Assembly: GCA_003254925.1 (NCBI GenBank)
Contig: QANZ01034450.1
Location: forward strand, 1 to 64,000
From: Chamaecrista fasciculata
Taxonomy: Eukaryota > Streptophyta > Magnoliopsida > Fabales > Fabaceae
Direction: 5' to 3'
DNA length: 64,000 bases
The position numbers were made by a program, and so were the translations under genes. Of this stretch, positions 1 through 11,460 are shown in pieces. The notes beneath the pieces are model-generated. The model saw nothing but the letters and a program-made list of their open reading frames with translations, was not told the DNA's origin and searched no databases. Positions within the stretch are counted from its first letter, which is position 1; each line of letters opens with the position of its first letter.

Positions 1-68
1 CAGGATGCACACAGCAATCGCACTTTTTAGCTTCAATGATCAGTGTCTTCTTGCTTCAAGCTCTCATC

Positions 69-80
69 CTTTTATAGTTG
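69..80 (-). promoter_or_regulatory. possible TATA box of a gene beyond the left edge
   Basis: Read on the minus strand this is AACTATAAAAGG, a good plant TATA box, with an unbroken leader-like stretch running to the window start. If real, it would drive a gene lying to the left of base 1. No coding region is visible, so this rests on the motif alone. Confidence 0.25.
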
Positions 81-95
81 AGGGGAAATAGCCGT

Positions 96-1405
96 TGAAC
101 AGATATCAGCAGCAGCAGCAGCACAAAGTTGGCATTTCCTTAAATTTCGTCAATCAAGTATAAATGTAGAATCCGATTTTTAGTTGACCTGCAATAAAGG
201 ATAATGCAATAAGTGTGTGCAGCTTTAAATGTAAATGATCAGAATTGTGGACAGACAATATACTGTTATATGAGAGGAATGATTCTGATGTCCATTAATT
301 CAGATTGTTTCCTTGTATAGAGATATTCAGTATTAAAAATGATTTGAAACAATCAAGCAGATTTAATTTATTAGCGCATTAGTGATATATAGAAAAATGC
401 CTTTAATACAAATATTTCCAGATAAAGATTGAAGCACATTTTCAATTCCAATTTAAAACACGTGGTGACTGATTCAAAACATGATTTACGCTAAAGGATC
501 CTGGAGCATTAAGCTAAGGAACATTTGCAGCGCAGACCTCAGGATAAACAAATTTTTGTAAATAATCAAAAACTATTTAATATTGAATTTTAGTCCAACA
601 TCTAAGATATTATAATTTCAAAATTATTTAATATTTTTTAAAAATGAGAATATACAAATTATCTCGAAACGTTCGCACTTTCAAGGAACCTCACAAATAA
701 GTGAATAACTATTCAATTATAGTATATATATACATATATAGTCCGAGATGTTCATATGAATCACCATTATTTTTATTTATATGCACTCAAATTCACAACC
801 TAAAATAATAATAAAAAAAATATGACAAATGAAAGTCACCACGAACATATCTCAAGATTCTCGAAAGTCACCTCTCAAAATTAAAACTAATAGTTAGTTA
901 CTTAGTTAGTAGAATAACATATCTCTTTGTTTCTTTCTGTTAGTAATCGTTAACATGTGTTAATTAGTTGCAGTTTAGTCCTTTTTGTATATAATAAGAA
1001 CTTTAATACCATTAGATCAATCAATGAAATATAATATACTGTATCGTATAATTCACTAAAGTCTAAAATTCTGTTACTTTCTGTTAACTAACAATTACTC
1101 TCTACAAATTAAACTTAAGCACCAAAATTTTTGTCGAAGACAATATAATTACTAATAAAACAGCTTTTTTTTATCACGTACTACTGTCCAATACATGACA
1201 TGACGAGTGAGAACGAAGGGACAAAACCAAAATGACTTTATATATGTGAGTGCGTGCATGAATTAAAGTTAAATATATATATAATAGTGGTGACTTTCAA
1301 ATAGTAAGGCTACAAAATACAAATTCTATTTCATAGGAAGTTCGTGTGGGGCAAAATAGACAAATTTAATATATATATAATATACTATTAATTATTTATT
1401 TTGGT
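96..1405. other. AT-rich intergenic spacer
   Basis: No credible coding frame is seen. The part around 895-1060 (a run of taagttag-type words, then a poly-T tract, TATATAATAAG and a leader ending near atcaatcaatgaaa) resembles the end of a small copia LTR, but no partner LTR is present. Confidence 0.5.
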
Positions 1406-1412
1406 TAAAGCT

Positions 1413-1910
1413 GTCAAAATGGGTGAGCTCGGCTCACGCGAAAAAGCTCATTACGAGTTGCAACTCACGCGAATTAAAAATTTCAAGTGAGTCAAATTTG
1501 GCTAACCCGGCTTACCAACTTGATGAGTTGAGTTAGCTCACTTAACCCACCAATCATCAATTTTTTTTTCAATTTTTATTTTTTTTTATTTTTTTTAGAT
1601 TACTAATTTCTTGTCATCACAAACAATGTTCAGTAAAATAGTACCCTTCAAAATTTAAGTAATAAGCCAAGTCCAACACCTAAACTTAAAACTTAATAAC
1701 ATAAGGTTTTCAAATTTTCAAATATTTTTTTTTAAATAAGGTAGGTTGACTTATCAACTCGTCAACTCACTTAGATTAACTCACCATGAGTTGCGAGTAA
1801 GTGAGTCAACCCACACAAGTTATAAGTTTTGGTGAGTCAAATTTTATCAACTCAACTTGCCAATTTGACGATTTAAACAAGTCCACTCATCAAGTTTGAC
1901 TCGTTTTGAC
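1413..1910. repeat. MITE-like inverted-repeat element
   Basis: It begins GTCAAAATGGGTGAGC and ends with the inverted counterpart ACTCGTTTTGAC. Both halves are built of alternating words for GAGTTGAGTTAGCTCA and its complement, so the element can fold on itself. There is no coding capacity. A similar GGGTGAGC end is seen in the element at 42971-43608, but the interiors differ. Confidence 0.5.
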
Positions 1911-2548
1911 GATTATAATTTTAGTCTTAAATTACTCAATATAATTATTATATTCATATCATTTTAAGCTTGAATGCGATAAATTTAAAATTATGAATTG
2001 TTTTTATTTCTTTATTAAGTTAGAATCGTCGTCAGTAAGATCAAATGAAATTTCGAAAGTAAACTATTCATTTTACAATAAAAAAATGTGGATTATATCT
2101 TTAATTTCTTTCTTTTTTTCAAATTTAAATGCAACAAGTTTAAACTTATAAATTATTTTTTATTTAATTAATTGTAAATAAATAAAGTCAAGTAAAATAA
2201 CTAATACTAACAACCAAAGAATTGGATTGACTAGTTAAGATAATAATTTCACCTCGACTATAAAGAGTGTAACCATTAATTGGCTAGAGTTTAGTTATAC
2301 ACTAACACACACATGCATGTGCACTAGACATATATATATGCGCATGCCCATTGTTTATTGAAAGTGAAAGTAGAACTTTATATAAGATATATCTGTGGAA
2401 GTTTCAAAGCAGTTTCTCATGTCCACTCTGGTCAAATACAAATTGGATTTGGTAATTAAAGGAACGCAAAAAAGGGGACCTACTTGAATTAATAAATTTG
2501 TGTGGATATGCAAAATTAAACCAAACTTTATTGTCCCTTTTAATATTC

Positions 2549-2772
2549 GGGCAAAACTTACATCAAGTTCCCTACATCTTTGCTATTAAGTTCTTCAATT
2601 TGTAGGGAACTTGATGTAAGTTTTGCAAAATTGATGACCAATTATGATAAAGAGGGAATAATAAACACCACTCTTTGCATGACCAATCATTGAAGAGAGA
2701 GAATGTAATCAAGACTTATGATTGGTGGAACTTGATAGCAAGGATGTAGAGAACTTGATGTAAGTTTTATCC
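2549..2772. mobile_element. Mutator-like MITE with 9-bp target duplication
   Basis: Its ends are inverted repeats of about 45 bp: the left begins GGGCAAAACTTACATC and the right ends GATGTAAGTTTTATCC. It is flanked on both sides by TTAATATTC (2540-2548 and 2773-2781). A 9-bp target duplication is the hallmark of Mutator-superfamily transposition. A third copy of the repeat word sits inside the left half, so that half can also form its own hairpin. It is non-coding and must be mobilised in trans. Confidence 0.7.
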
Positions 2773-2781
2773 TTAATATTC

Positions 2782-3629
2782 ATTCTATTCTATATTTTCT
2801 TTTTGTACATATATAATTAACTTACAGTTGAGATATATTTTGAATAGATTTTTTTTTGGCCAGATATTTTGAATAGATTAGGGAACAATTATATGAAAGA
2901 TTGGGATGAGTAAGTGTAATTTCTCTTCTTATTTTTGAGAAATAATTTGTAACTTTTAATTTCTCAAGGCTTAAAATTAATCAGTTAGGTCTAATTTTTT
3001 TTTAAGGTAAATCATCAATTTAGTTGCTGAGACAATCTTAAACTGTCTTCTGAATTTGTGTTCAAATCTTTAAAGAAAAAAAAAAAGGAAAACATTTTTA
3101 TTTATCATAAAACTAAAATGCCATATATGTGTATGGTGTAGAATCCTTGTAATGTTTTAGGATATTTTTTTGTAACTATAAAAGTAAAGAATTATTTAAC
3201 ACAAATCATTTCAAGAGTGAAAAAAAGGGAGGATGGGAAATTATGATTATTATTTGGAGCTAATGGCCTGTTCTACTTGGGTTGATTAGGGCTCTAAATA
3301 ATTACATAATATTTATATTAAATTATTACTATGATTATAATTAGGTTTACCTTTTTTAAATATGAGTTCATGATCAAATGCTTTACATTTAATAATTGTT
3401 TTAAAATATTTTTAGTTATTACAATAAATTACACTGTGAATTGATTTGAATTCTAATATAAAAATTTGACTATTTATAAAGTTGTTGGATAATAAAAATT
3501 AGTTTTAATACTCGTTTAATTAAGTATGGATTAAAAAATACAGATCATAGTATTCTATTCCTAAGATCTTCTATGTGATGAGCCACATCTCTTTTTTTAA
3601 AAAACATTTGGATCATTTTATAAAATTAA
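2782..3629. other. AT-rich spacer, no gene seen
   Basis: I see only poly-A/T tracts and low-complexity sequence, with no convincing ORF, RNA gene or terminal repeat. Confidence 0.5.
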
Positions 3630-4031
3630 GGGTAAATTACACTTTGGTACCCTATTCTATGAGTCGATTTCACTTTGGTACGTTGTTCTTTCAAAAGTAA
3701 CACTTTGGTACCCTGTTCTTTGCACCGTTAACATTTTGGTACCCTGTTCTTTGCATCGTTAACACTTTGGTATCCTGTTCTGTGGACCTATTTGACTTTG
3801 ATACCCTGTTCTTTCACGATTTGTTACCATGTTCTATCTTTGTTAGAGTACCAAAATGTTAACAGTGCAAAGAACATGATTTCAAAATGTTACTTTTGAA
3901 AGAACAGATCAGAGTACCAAAATGTTAACGGTGCAACTTAAAGAACAGAGTACCAAAGTGTCACTTTTGAAAGAACAGAGTACCAAAATGAAATCGGTCC
4001 ATAAAACAGAATACCAAAATATAATTTACCC
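3630..4031. repeat. foldback element of the GGGTAAATTACACTTTGGTACC family
   Basis: The left arm starts GGGTAAATTACACTTTGG and contains five near-repeats of the word CACTTTGGTACCCTGTTC. The right arm is its complement and ends AATATAATTTACCC. Arms of the same family recur at 35876-35985, 46554-46881 and 50805-50910. No clean target duplication is visible. It is non-coding and probably a deletion derivative of a long-TIR DNA transposon. Confidence 0.6.
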
Positions 4032-4722
4032 TAATAATAATGAACTAAATAACAAATATAAAAAACCTTACCTAGATATTTTCTTATCCAAATAATACAA
4101 TGAATGACGAATGTACATTCGACATATAGGGGCCTACATGCATGAATTATTGTACTATGCAATTGCAGAAGTTAGTCCAAAAGTTTTGACCTTTCTATGT
4201 TATTGCGCGATTGAATAGTTTATTTTAGAATACCTCCTATGACTCGTGTTCTTACAATATAGTTCAATTTTTTAAATATGATATTTTAAGTTTGAATCAG
4301 TCATGTGCATGAAAAAGAACTTCATTGAAAAGCATGTTTAATTTGTATAACCTAACAAAATAAAGGTAAGCTCCTACAATAGTGCTCCATTAGCTTTTCA
4401 AAGTAGGTGGAATTTATATATATCATTTCTTAAGTGTTATTATTTTTTATTTACTCTAATATTTGAAAAGCCTGTTTAATTTTTATGTTACAATTTTGTT
4501 TTCTTATTGTGAGATTAAATACCCTTATGGTTTATTAAATTTTAGGCTAAAATATAAATCATGAATTTTGGTTATTATGCAAATAATCCCTTCAACTTTG
4601 AAAAGTGATGAAACTTGAAAGACCTCTGAATTTTTAATTNATCATCAACGAATCATATATTTCCTGAAAACCCTAGGAAAACCAATGATTGAAGACATGC
4701 TTTGAAGTGAGGAGAAAGAGAA
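4032..4722. other. AT-rich spacer with single N
   Basis: No gene is seen. A lone N at 4640 marks an assembly join. The last 40 bases (GAGGAGAAAGAGAAGAACC) are the left target flank of Copia-1. Confidence 0.5.
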
Positions 4723-4727
4723 GAACC

Positions 4728-4957
4728 TGTTACAATATAATTCATTGTATTTTTTCTGTATATTTCTCATGTATTCATACTGTATTTCAGCTATGTACAG
4801 TAGGCACTATTCTGTTAGGACTATAGCCAGCTGTAGGATAGAGTTAGTTATGCATTTATTTTTGTGCCATCACGTGGTTTAACCAATTGTGGTGTATATA
4901 TGTAGTCATCTCTCAGCTTAATGAATTATTCCATTTTCTTCTGCATTATTCTGTGCA
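4728..4957 (+). repeat. 5' LTR of Copia-1
   Basis: It runs from TGTTACAATATAATTC to CATTATTCTGTGCA and matches the LTR at 9393-9623 over its whole length. A TATATAT stretch near 4892 could act as the core promoter. Confidence 0.92.
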
Positions 4958-4970
4958 TGGTATCAGAAGC
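4958..4970 (+). promoter_or_regulatory. primer-binding site, initiator Met tRNA type
   Basis: TGGTATCAGAAGC follows the LTR directly. It matches the usual plant copia site TGGTATCAGAGC apart from one inserted A. Confidence 0.85.
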
Positions 4971-5034
4971 CTCGAAACGATTCTATACCTTTCTTCTCTC
5001 TGGTGCATTAAACCACTTACTGGTTTAAGAGAAA

Positions 5035-8000
5035 ATGGAGACTTCTCCGAGCGTTACTTCTGCTCAGAGTCCTGCCGTCGTGCCCAATGCTCCTCGTTTG
5101 GAGGATGGGCCCCTGGTTTTGCAGCATTCCGATCATCCCGGAATGACGCTTGTTAGTACACAACTTACTGGTTCGAACTACCTCACATGGAGTGTCGCCG
5201 TTCGAACGTCTCTGGAGGCCAAGGATAAGATCGGTTTTATCGATGGCTCTCTCGACATACCTACTGATGCTGCCCAGTTTCGCAAATGGAAACGCGTTGA
5301 TTCCATGATTAAGTCATGGATTATGAATTCCATCTCCAAGGACATCGCCGATACTCTTATCTACTGCAGCTCGGCGAAGAAGCTTTGGGAGGAAATCGAA
5401 GAACGGTATGGGATGAGTACTGGTCCGCAACTTTACCAGATTCAACGTCAAATTTGTTCGATGCAGCAGGGGAATGATTCTATCACCACTTATTATGGCA
5501 AGCTGCATCGTGCTTGGGACGAGCTTGATCGTCTTGTTCCTCTCCCAACTTGCAAATGCTCTAACTGTACTTGTGGTGTTACTCAAAAGATGAAGGACAT
5601 TGTTGCTTGGACTCGTCTTCTTCAATTTCTTATGGGATTGCATCCTGAGTTCGACATTGTTCGCAGTCAGGTTCTTAGTCTTGATCCTCTTCCTAAGGTG
5701 AGCAAAGCTTTTGCCATGGTTGCTTCCGCTGAATCCCAGAAGAATGTAAGTCTTACTTTCTCTTCATCTTCTCCTTCTGTCGATGCCAGTGCCCTGTTTG
5801 CTAAGTCCTCTGCCCCCAAGACTGATATAGTTTCTTCCCCTAGTAAGAAACGTGATGATTTTAAGAAAACTGATAAATATTGTGACCATTGTGCTTCTGG
5901 TGGGCACACCAAGGACACTTGTTTCAAATTACACGGTATCCCTGACTGGTACAAGGACTATAAGGATGCTAAAAAGAAAGGGGGGAGTAAAAAACCTACT
6001 GCTGTATTTGCTAACCATGTTTTTAATGAGTCTGTCACTGATGCCTCTGGTAGTAATGTTGAACATAAGGGTGAGGATCTTGCTTCTCTGTTTTCTACCT
6101 TTTTTAAGCAAGAAATAGGTAAATATATGCGTGGCAAGGGCCAGGAGGAGCATGCAAGTTATGCCAATGTAGTTGACTTTGCAGGTAGCACTCTACAGCC
6201 TAGTAGCCTTTTTTTAAGTAATGATTCATGGATCCTTGATACTGGCGCCTCATCTCATATGTGTTTTAATACATCTCTCTTGCAGCATCTTTCATTACTT
6301 CTTCCACCCACTAAAGTACACTTACCTGACTCATCTGTCAAGCTTATTTCACAGCATGGCAGTGTTTTCTTGCATCCTTCATTCACTCTGCATAATGTGC
6401 TTTATGTTCCTGATTTTCGTTTCAATTTGATATCAGTTAATAAGCTTATTCAGGAAACTCATCTTTCTCTCACTTTTCACACTCATTATTGTACCTTGCA
6501 GGACCCAAAGAGTAATCACATTCTGGCAGTAGCAGCAGTGAGGGGCAATCTTTACATTTTAGAACCTAGTTCTTTTCGTAGTGATGTAATAACAAAACTT
6601 TTATCTCAATTTTCCCCTCAAAATGTTTGTACTGCATTACATACTACTGAGCATACATCATCTTTATGGCATCAAAGACTTGGCCACTGTCCACTTTCTA
6701 CTATTAAGCATATTCCTTCTTTAAAATCTTTCACTAATCAGCCTATTTCTGTTTGTGATACCTGTCATCTTGCTAAACAATCTCGATTGCCATTTCCTTT
6801 AAGTAAAACAAGAGCTGCTTCTATTTTAGAATTATTGCACACAGACTTATGGGGACCCTATCATCTTCCTAGTTTAACTCAAGCTCACTATATTCTTACC
6901 ATTGTTGATGATCATAGTCGAGTAACTTGGACTTTTCTTTTAAAATTCAAATCTCAAGTTCCAGCAACTCTTACCAATTTCATTACTCAAGTTCAAACTC
7001 AATATGACACCAAAGTTAAAATTCTTCGCTCAGACAATGGTACTGAATTCCTTAATCATCAATGCACTGACTTTTTTTCAACACTTGGTATTATTCATCA
7101 AACATCCTGTCCCCATACTCCCCAGCAAAATGGGATTGTCGAGCACAAACATAAGCATCTTCTAGAGGTAGCTCGCAGCTTACTTTTTCATGCTAATCTT
7201 CCCTCTACTTTTTGGGGTGAAGCAATCCTCACAGCCACTCATTTAATAAATCGAATGCCAACCCCTATACTCAATTGGAAATCACCTTTTGAAATCTTTC
7301 ATGGCTTCCAACCTGACTACTCTAGACTAAAAGTTTTTGGAAGTCTTTGTTTTGTCACTATCACACAACCTCATAAAGATAAATTCTCTCCCCGATGCCA
7401 TAGATGTATGTTCATTGGCTATGTTGCAACACAAAAGGCTTACAAAGCCTATGATTTAAAAACTCATAAAATTTACATCACTCGAGACATCAGGTTTTAT
7501 GAAAATATTTTTCCCTTCACTGCTGACACTGTCTCACATACTCCTCTTCCAACATCTTCCCCTACACTACCACTTGTCTCTCTTGAAACTCCTTTTGATT
7601 TTACTGATTCCTTCTTACCTACCTCTCAGTCCACTTCTTCTTCCTCTTCATTGTCTGCTTCACCTACTGATAACACATCAGTACCTTCTCCATCACATAC
7701 CCCTCCTCCTCCTCCTCGGGTCAGTACTAGACACAAACAACCACCTAAATATCTATCTGATTACATTTGCAATACTTCTATTTCTTCCCCTGTTATCTCT
7801 AATTTTTCCACTGATTATATCAATTTTGCTTCTAATGTATCAAAGATTTATGAACCACATACTTACAAACAGGCTGCTAAGCACCCAGAGTGGATCCTAG
7901 CTATGTAGCAAGAACTTCAAGCATTAGAATCTAACAATACTTGGCAGCTTACCTCACTTCCTGCAGGAAAGAAAACTGTTGGCAGTAAATGGGTCTATCG

Positions 8001-9384
8001 AGTGAAGTATAATGCTGATGGCAGTGTTAATCGCTACAAAGCTCGATTAGTAGCCAAAGGCTACACACAAATTGCAGGACTGGATTACTTTGACAGCTTC
8101 TCTCCAGTTGCTAAAGTGGTCACTGTACGTATCTTCATTGCTCTAGCTACTTGCAAGGGTTGGCCAATCCATCAATTGGACATTAACAACGCTTTCCTAC
8201 ATGGTACCTTGAAGGAAGAGGTTTACCTTGATCTTCCTGAAGGCTATGACAAAGGTTCTAAAGGCCAAGTCTGCAAACTTCACAAATCCCTCTACGGGCT
8301 TAAACAAGCTTCAAGGGAGTGGAATAGTGAGTTCACTTCTCAAATCACCAACTTTGGTTTTGTTCAGTCAAGCAATGATAATTGTCTTTTTACCAAGGCC
8401 TGTCCAAATGGCTTCCTTGCCTTGATCCTTTATGTAGATGATATGTTACTTACAGGGCCTAGTGAGCATGACATTTCTGAAGTTAAAAATTATCTCGACA
8501 CTGTTTTTAGCATCAAAGACTTAGGCTTGGCAAAGTACTTTCTTGGTGTGGAGATAGCTCGAAGTCCTCAAGGCACTTTCCTTTCCCAACGAAAATACAT
8601 ACTTGATATCATTTCTGATACAAACCTCACAAATGCCTCCCCTGTCATTACCCCTTTGCCTAAAGGACACAAATTTGATGCCACTTCACCACCACTCGAT
8701 GATGCTGAGCAATACAGACGCCTCATTGGCCGCTTACTATACTTGAGTCTCACACGCCCTGATCTCACCTACAGTGTCCAACAACTTAGCCAATTTGTCT
8801 CTTCCCCTTGTGAAACACATCTTCAGGCTGCTCTTCATGTTGTTAAATACCTTAAGGGCACCACTGATATCGGACTTTTCTACTCTTCCACCTCCACACT
8901 TGCCATTACTGCCTACTGTGACAGTGATTGGGCATCATGTCCCCAAACTCGTCGCTCTTTGTCTGGTTATTGCATTCTATTAGGCTCCAATGCCATTTCT
9001 TGGAAGACCAAGAAACAGACCACAGTGGCGCGATCTTCATGTGAGGCTGAATATCGAAGTATGGCTAATACTGTGTGTGAGTTGCAGTGGATTACATATC
9101 TTCTTCGCGATTTTCGTATCATTCCTACCACTCCAATTCCTTTATGGTGCGATAATAGCTCTGCTATTCACATTGCCGCGAATCCAGTTTATCACGAACG
9201 TACGAAACACATAGAAATTGACTGCCATGTCGTTCGTGAGAAGCTCAAAGATGGTTTTATATTACCACAACACACACCTTCCCAACTTCAATTAGCTGAC
9301 TTGTTCACCAAGGCACTTTCTTCTCCTCAGTTGTGTTCTTTCATGTCCAAGTTGGGTCTTGTTTCTCACATGCCTCCAACTTGA
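5035..9384 (+). pseudogene. Copia-1 gag-pol polyprotein with one nonsense codon
   Basis: A single frame encodes the whole polyprotein of about 1449 codons, broken only by TAG at 7906-7908. Reading on in the same frame gives normal RT sequence. In order: gag of the Retrotran_gag_3 type (residues about 25-260); CCHC zinc knuckle CDHCASGGHTKDTC (about 283); protease with DTG (402); integrase zinc motif; integrase catalytic D604, D667 and E703 with exact D35E spacing; RT with YVDD (1133-1136); and RNase H up to the end. The stop falls in the linker between integrase and RT at a position where related proteins have Gln. Without the stop the protein could be active; with it only gag, protease and integrase are made. 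The ATG at 5035 is 77 bases after the primer site, as expected. Confidence 0.9.
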
Positions 9385-9392
9385 GGGGGGGG
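9385..9392 (+). promoter_or_regulatory. polypurine tract of Copia-1
   Basis: Eight G residues lie directly after the TGA stop and touch the 3' LTR, the expected place for plus-strand priming. Confidence 0.8.
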
Positions 9393-9623
9393 TGTTACAA
9401 TATAATTCATTGTATTTTTCTGTATATTCCTCATGTATTCATACTGTATTTTAGCTTTGTACAGTAGGCACGATTCTGTTAGGACTATAGCCAGCTGTAG
9501 GATAGAGTTAGTTATGCATTTATTTTTGTGCCATCACGTGGTTTAACCAATTGTGGCTGTATATATGTAGTCATTTTCTCAGCTTAATGAATCATTCCAT
9601 TTTCTTCTGCATTATTCTGTGCA
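9393..9623 (+). repeat. 3' LTR of Copia-1
   Basis: It starts TGTTACAATATAATTC and ends TTATTCTGTGCA, and is alignable base by base with 4728-4957. The following bases (GAGGA) do not repeat the left flank, unlike those after the second LTR tail at 9775. Confidence 0.9.
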
Positions 9624-9775
9624 GAGGAAAGGGCGGCGACGATGACAGCGAAAGGCGGCAGGTTGAGGAGATCGGAAGCGATTGGGATGGGAGGTGTCGA
9701 CGAGGTCAAGGCGAGAGAGAAAGGCTTTGGGGNGCTTAATGAATTATTCCATTTTCTTCTGCATTATTCTGTGCA
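9624..9775 (+). other. duplicated LTR tail around a single N
   Basis: About 110 bp of GC-rich sequence follow the 3' LTR. A lone N sits at 9733, and then the last 40 bases of the LTR appear again. The second tail has GAATTATTCC, as in the 5' LTR, while the first has GAATCATTCC. Only the second is followed by the target duplication GAACC. This looks like a false join of two reads or haplotypes rather than biology. Confidence 0.6.
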
Positions 9776-9780
9776 GAACC

Positions 9781-10458
9781 CTACCTAGGATCAATTTAGT
9801 CCCTGAAATTCCAGAAATTCTGCACTTTCCTAACTCTGGACGCTGATTTTCGATCTCCGTTTACTCTCAATCTAACCGTTGGAATTGCAAACTGGAACAA
9901 GAGTTAGCTTACTATCGTTCTAAGCTTCGAATCGATGGGTAGAACGTCCAAAACGCACCGTTGGATGTGAAGATATCGACCATTCTTTCTGCCTATGTCT
10001 CTCCACCGCCCCTCACTCTGTTTTTTGCGAAAATTTTGCATCCCTCGGCCAAACCCTCGTCTTCTTCCTCTTAAAATTGTGTTTTAAAACACTTAGGGGA
10101 AAACTATATTTCTTCCCCCCAATCTTTCTATTCCCTCTCTAGATACACCCTTAGTTACACTCAAACTTTACAAATAATTCACAATTAAATCCCTCCTTAT
10201 CTCCTACCGGCCAATAAGCTTTTTCCAACACTTTACTTAATTTTCATTCTCAACCACAATAATTTTCCAAACTTGCAATTTGGTCCTTTCCTCCATCATG
10301 TCTAATTTTCTTATTTTATAAAAATTATCACTTTAATTCCTTAAAACTTATTTTTCTTCCACAATAAAATTTCCTCTTTAAGATTACTCTCTTATAATTA
10401 TTTTGAAATCACCCAAACTTTATTTTCTTTCAAATAGGTCATTCCTCAAAAATCGGGG
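9781..10458 (-). repeat. gypsy-type LTR fragment, minus orientation
   Basis: On the minus strand it starts TGTAACACCCCGATTTTT, the usual start of Tekay/Del-like LTRs in dicots, and runs into pyrimidine-rich leader sequence. It has no coding capacity and no matching partner LTR. The lineage is inferred from the terminal motif only. Confidence 0.45.
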
Positions 10459-10605
10459 TGTTACATGAGTCCTTTGGAAAATATATATATCATGATTTAT
10501 CAGGAGTATGTTAGGCAGGTTGTTATGGATTGTTTGTGGGTAGGCTTACGGCATGGGGTAGGCCCATTTCCGTCCTGGTCACGTACTTCCAAAGGGGTTC
10601 GTGAC
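10459..10605 (+). repeat. end of a long gypsy LTR, plus orientation
   Basis: The stretch GTGGGTAGGCTTACGGCATG (about 10537) and the end GGGGTTCGTGACA match 54369-54441, where they close a much longer LTR-like region. Only the last 150 bp are kept here. Confidence 0.5.
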
Positions 10606-11160
10606 ATAAAAAATCTTAGCCAATTACAAATTTGGTCAGATATCTTTTGCTCAATTTCCATTTTTGTCCCGTAGTTTTTACCCAGTCCCCAATTTGGTTC
10701 TATGTCTTTTTTTTGTTGCACTTTTGGTCTCATATCTTTTGGTCAGGTCCAACTTGGTATCATATCTTTTTTGTTGCAAATATAGGCCCATATCTTTAGG
10801 TCAAGTTCAAAATTGGTTATATATCTTTGGGTCAGGTATAGAATTGGTCTTCTGTGTGTAAGCTTTACCTGATTCAGAACAATCCACCACATAAAAAATG
10901 TTAGGCCAATTGCAAATTTGGTCTGATATCTTTTGCTCAATTTTCAATTTGGTCTCATACTTTTTTCTCAGTTCCCAATTTGGTTCTATATCTTTTATTT
11001 GTTGCACTTTTGGTCTCATATCTTCTGGTCAGGTCCAACTCGGTATCATATCTTTTTTTGTTGCAAATCTAGGTCCAGATCTTTGGGTCAAGTTCAAAAT
11101 TGGTCACATATCTTTGGGTCAGGTATAGAATTGGTCTTATGTCTTCGGGTTAGGTGAAAC
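10606..11160. repeat. two-copy tandem repeat of about 285 bp
   Basis: Copy 1 starts at about 10606 (ATAAAAAATCTTAGCC) and copy 2 at about 10891 (ATAAAAAATGTTAGGCC). The two agree throughout. Each copy is itself a chain of 25-30 base words of the form TTGGTCTCATATCTTTTGGTCAGG. Such word chains are typical of the arms of long-TIR DNA elements, of which this may be one arm. Confidence 0.65.
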
Positions 11161-11433
11161 AAACGGTTGGTCATTTGGCAAAGATACGTGACTAATTCTC
11201 CAACCTAACTAAAATGATATGTGACCAAATTAGAATTTTTTGTAAAGATATGAAACCAAAAGTAAAAAAAACAAAAGTATATAGTTTATCATTTTATTAA
11301 ATTCTATTAAGATGAATTTAACAGAATTATTGACTATTAAAGTTTAAACATTATTTTTATCTTACGAAATTATCTCTTAAAAGGGGAGAACACAAACAAT
11401 TAAANATTAAATTATAATCTCATCCCATCCATT

Positions 11434-11460
11434 TGGATTGGATTGGATTGGATTGGATTA
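11434..11460. repeat. GGATT microsatellite at a MITE end
   Basis: Five tandem copies of GGATT lie just before TTCTCCCAAACAGGCCC. That stretch looks like the right terminus of a hAT-type MITE (terminal GGGCCTGTTTGGG on the other strand). The left terminus is lost at the N at 11405. Confidence 0.5.

Larger units (their letters stand above)
4728..9775 (+). mobile_element. Ty1/copia LTR retrotransposon (Copia-1), almost intact
   Basis: It has LTRs of about 230 bp with TG...CA ends, an initiator-Met primer site, a gag-pol frame in copia order (gag, protease, integrase, RT, RNase H), a G-run polypurine tract, and the 5-bp target duplication GAACC at 4723-4727 and 9776-9780. By eye the LTRs differ by about six substitutions and three 1-base indels, so insertion was fairly recent. 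The end used for the target duplication lies after a doubtful 150-bp tail (see 9624-9775). Confidence 0.9.

Noticed and set aside
3630..4031. Target duplication for the GGTACC foldback
   Set aside because: The flanks TAAAATTAA and TAATAATAA agree only in AT-rich composition, with two mismatches in nine, so no superfamily was assigned.
4887..5156. 89-codon plus-strand ORF
   Set aside because: It overlaps the LTR end, primer site and the start of Copia-1 gag in another frame. A chance frame.
9670..9690. AGATCGGAAG resembling the start of a sequencing adapter
   Set aside because: Only ten bases agree and the next bases differ (CG instead of AG), so a chance match is likely, although the place next to a doubtful join is suggestive.
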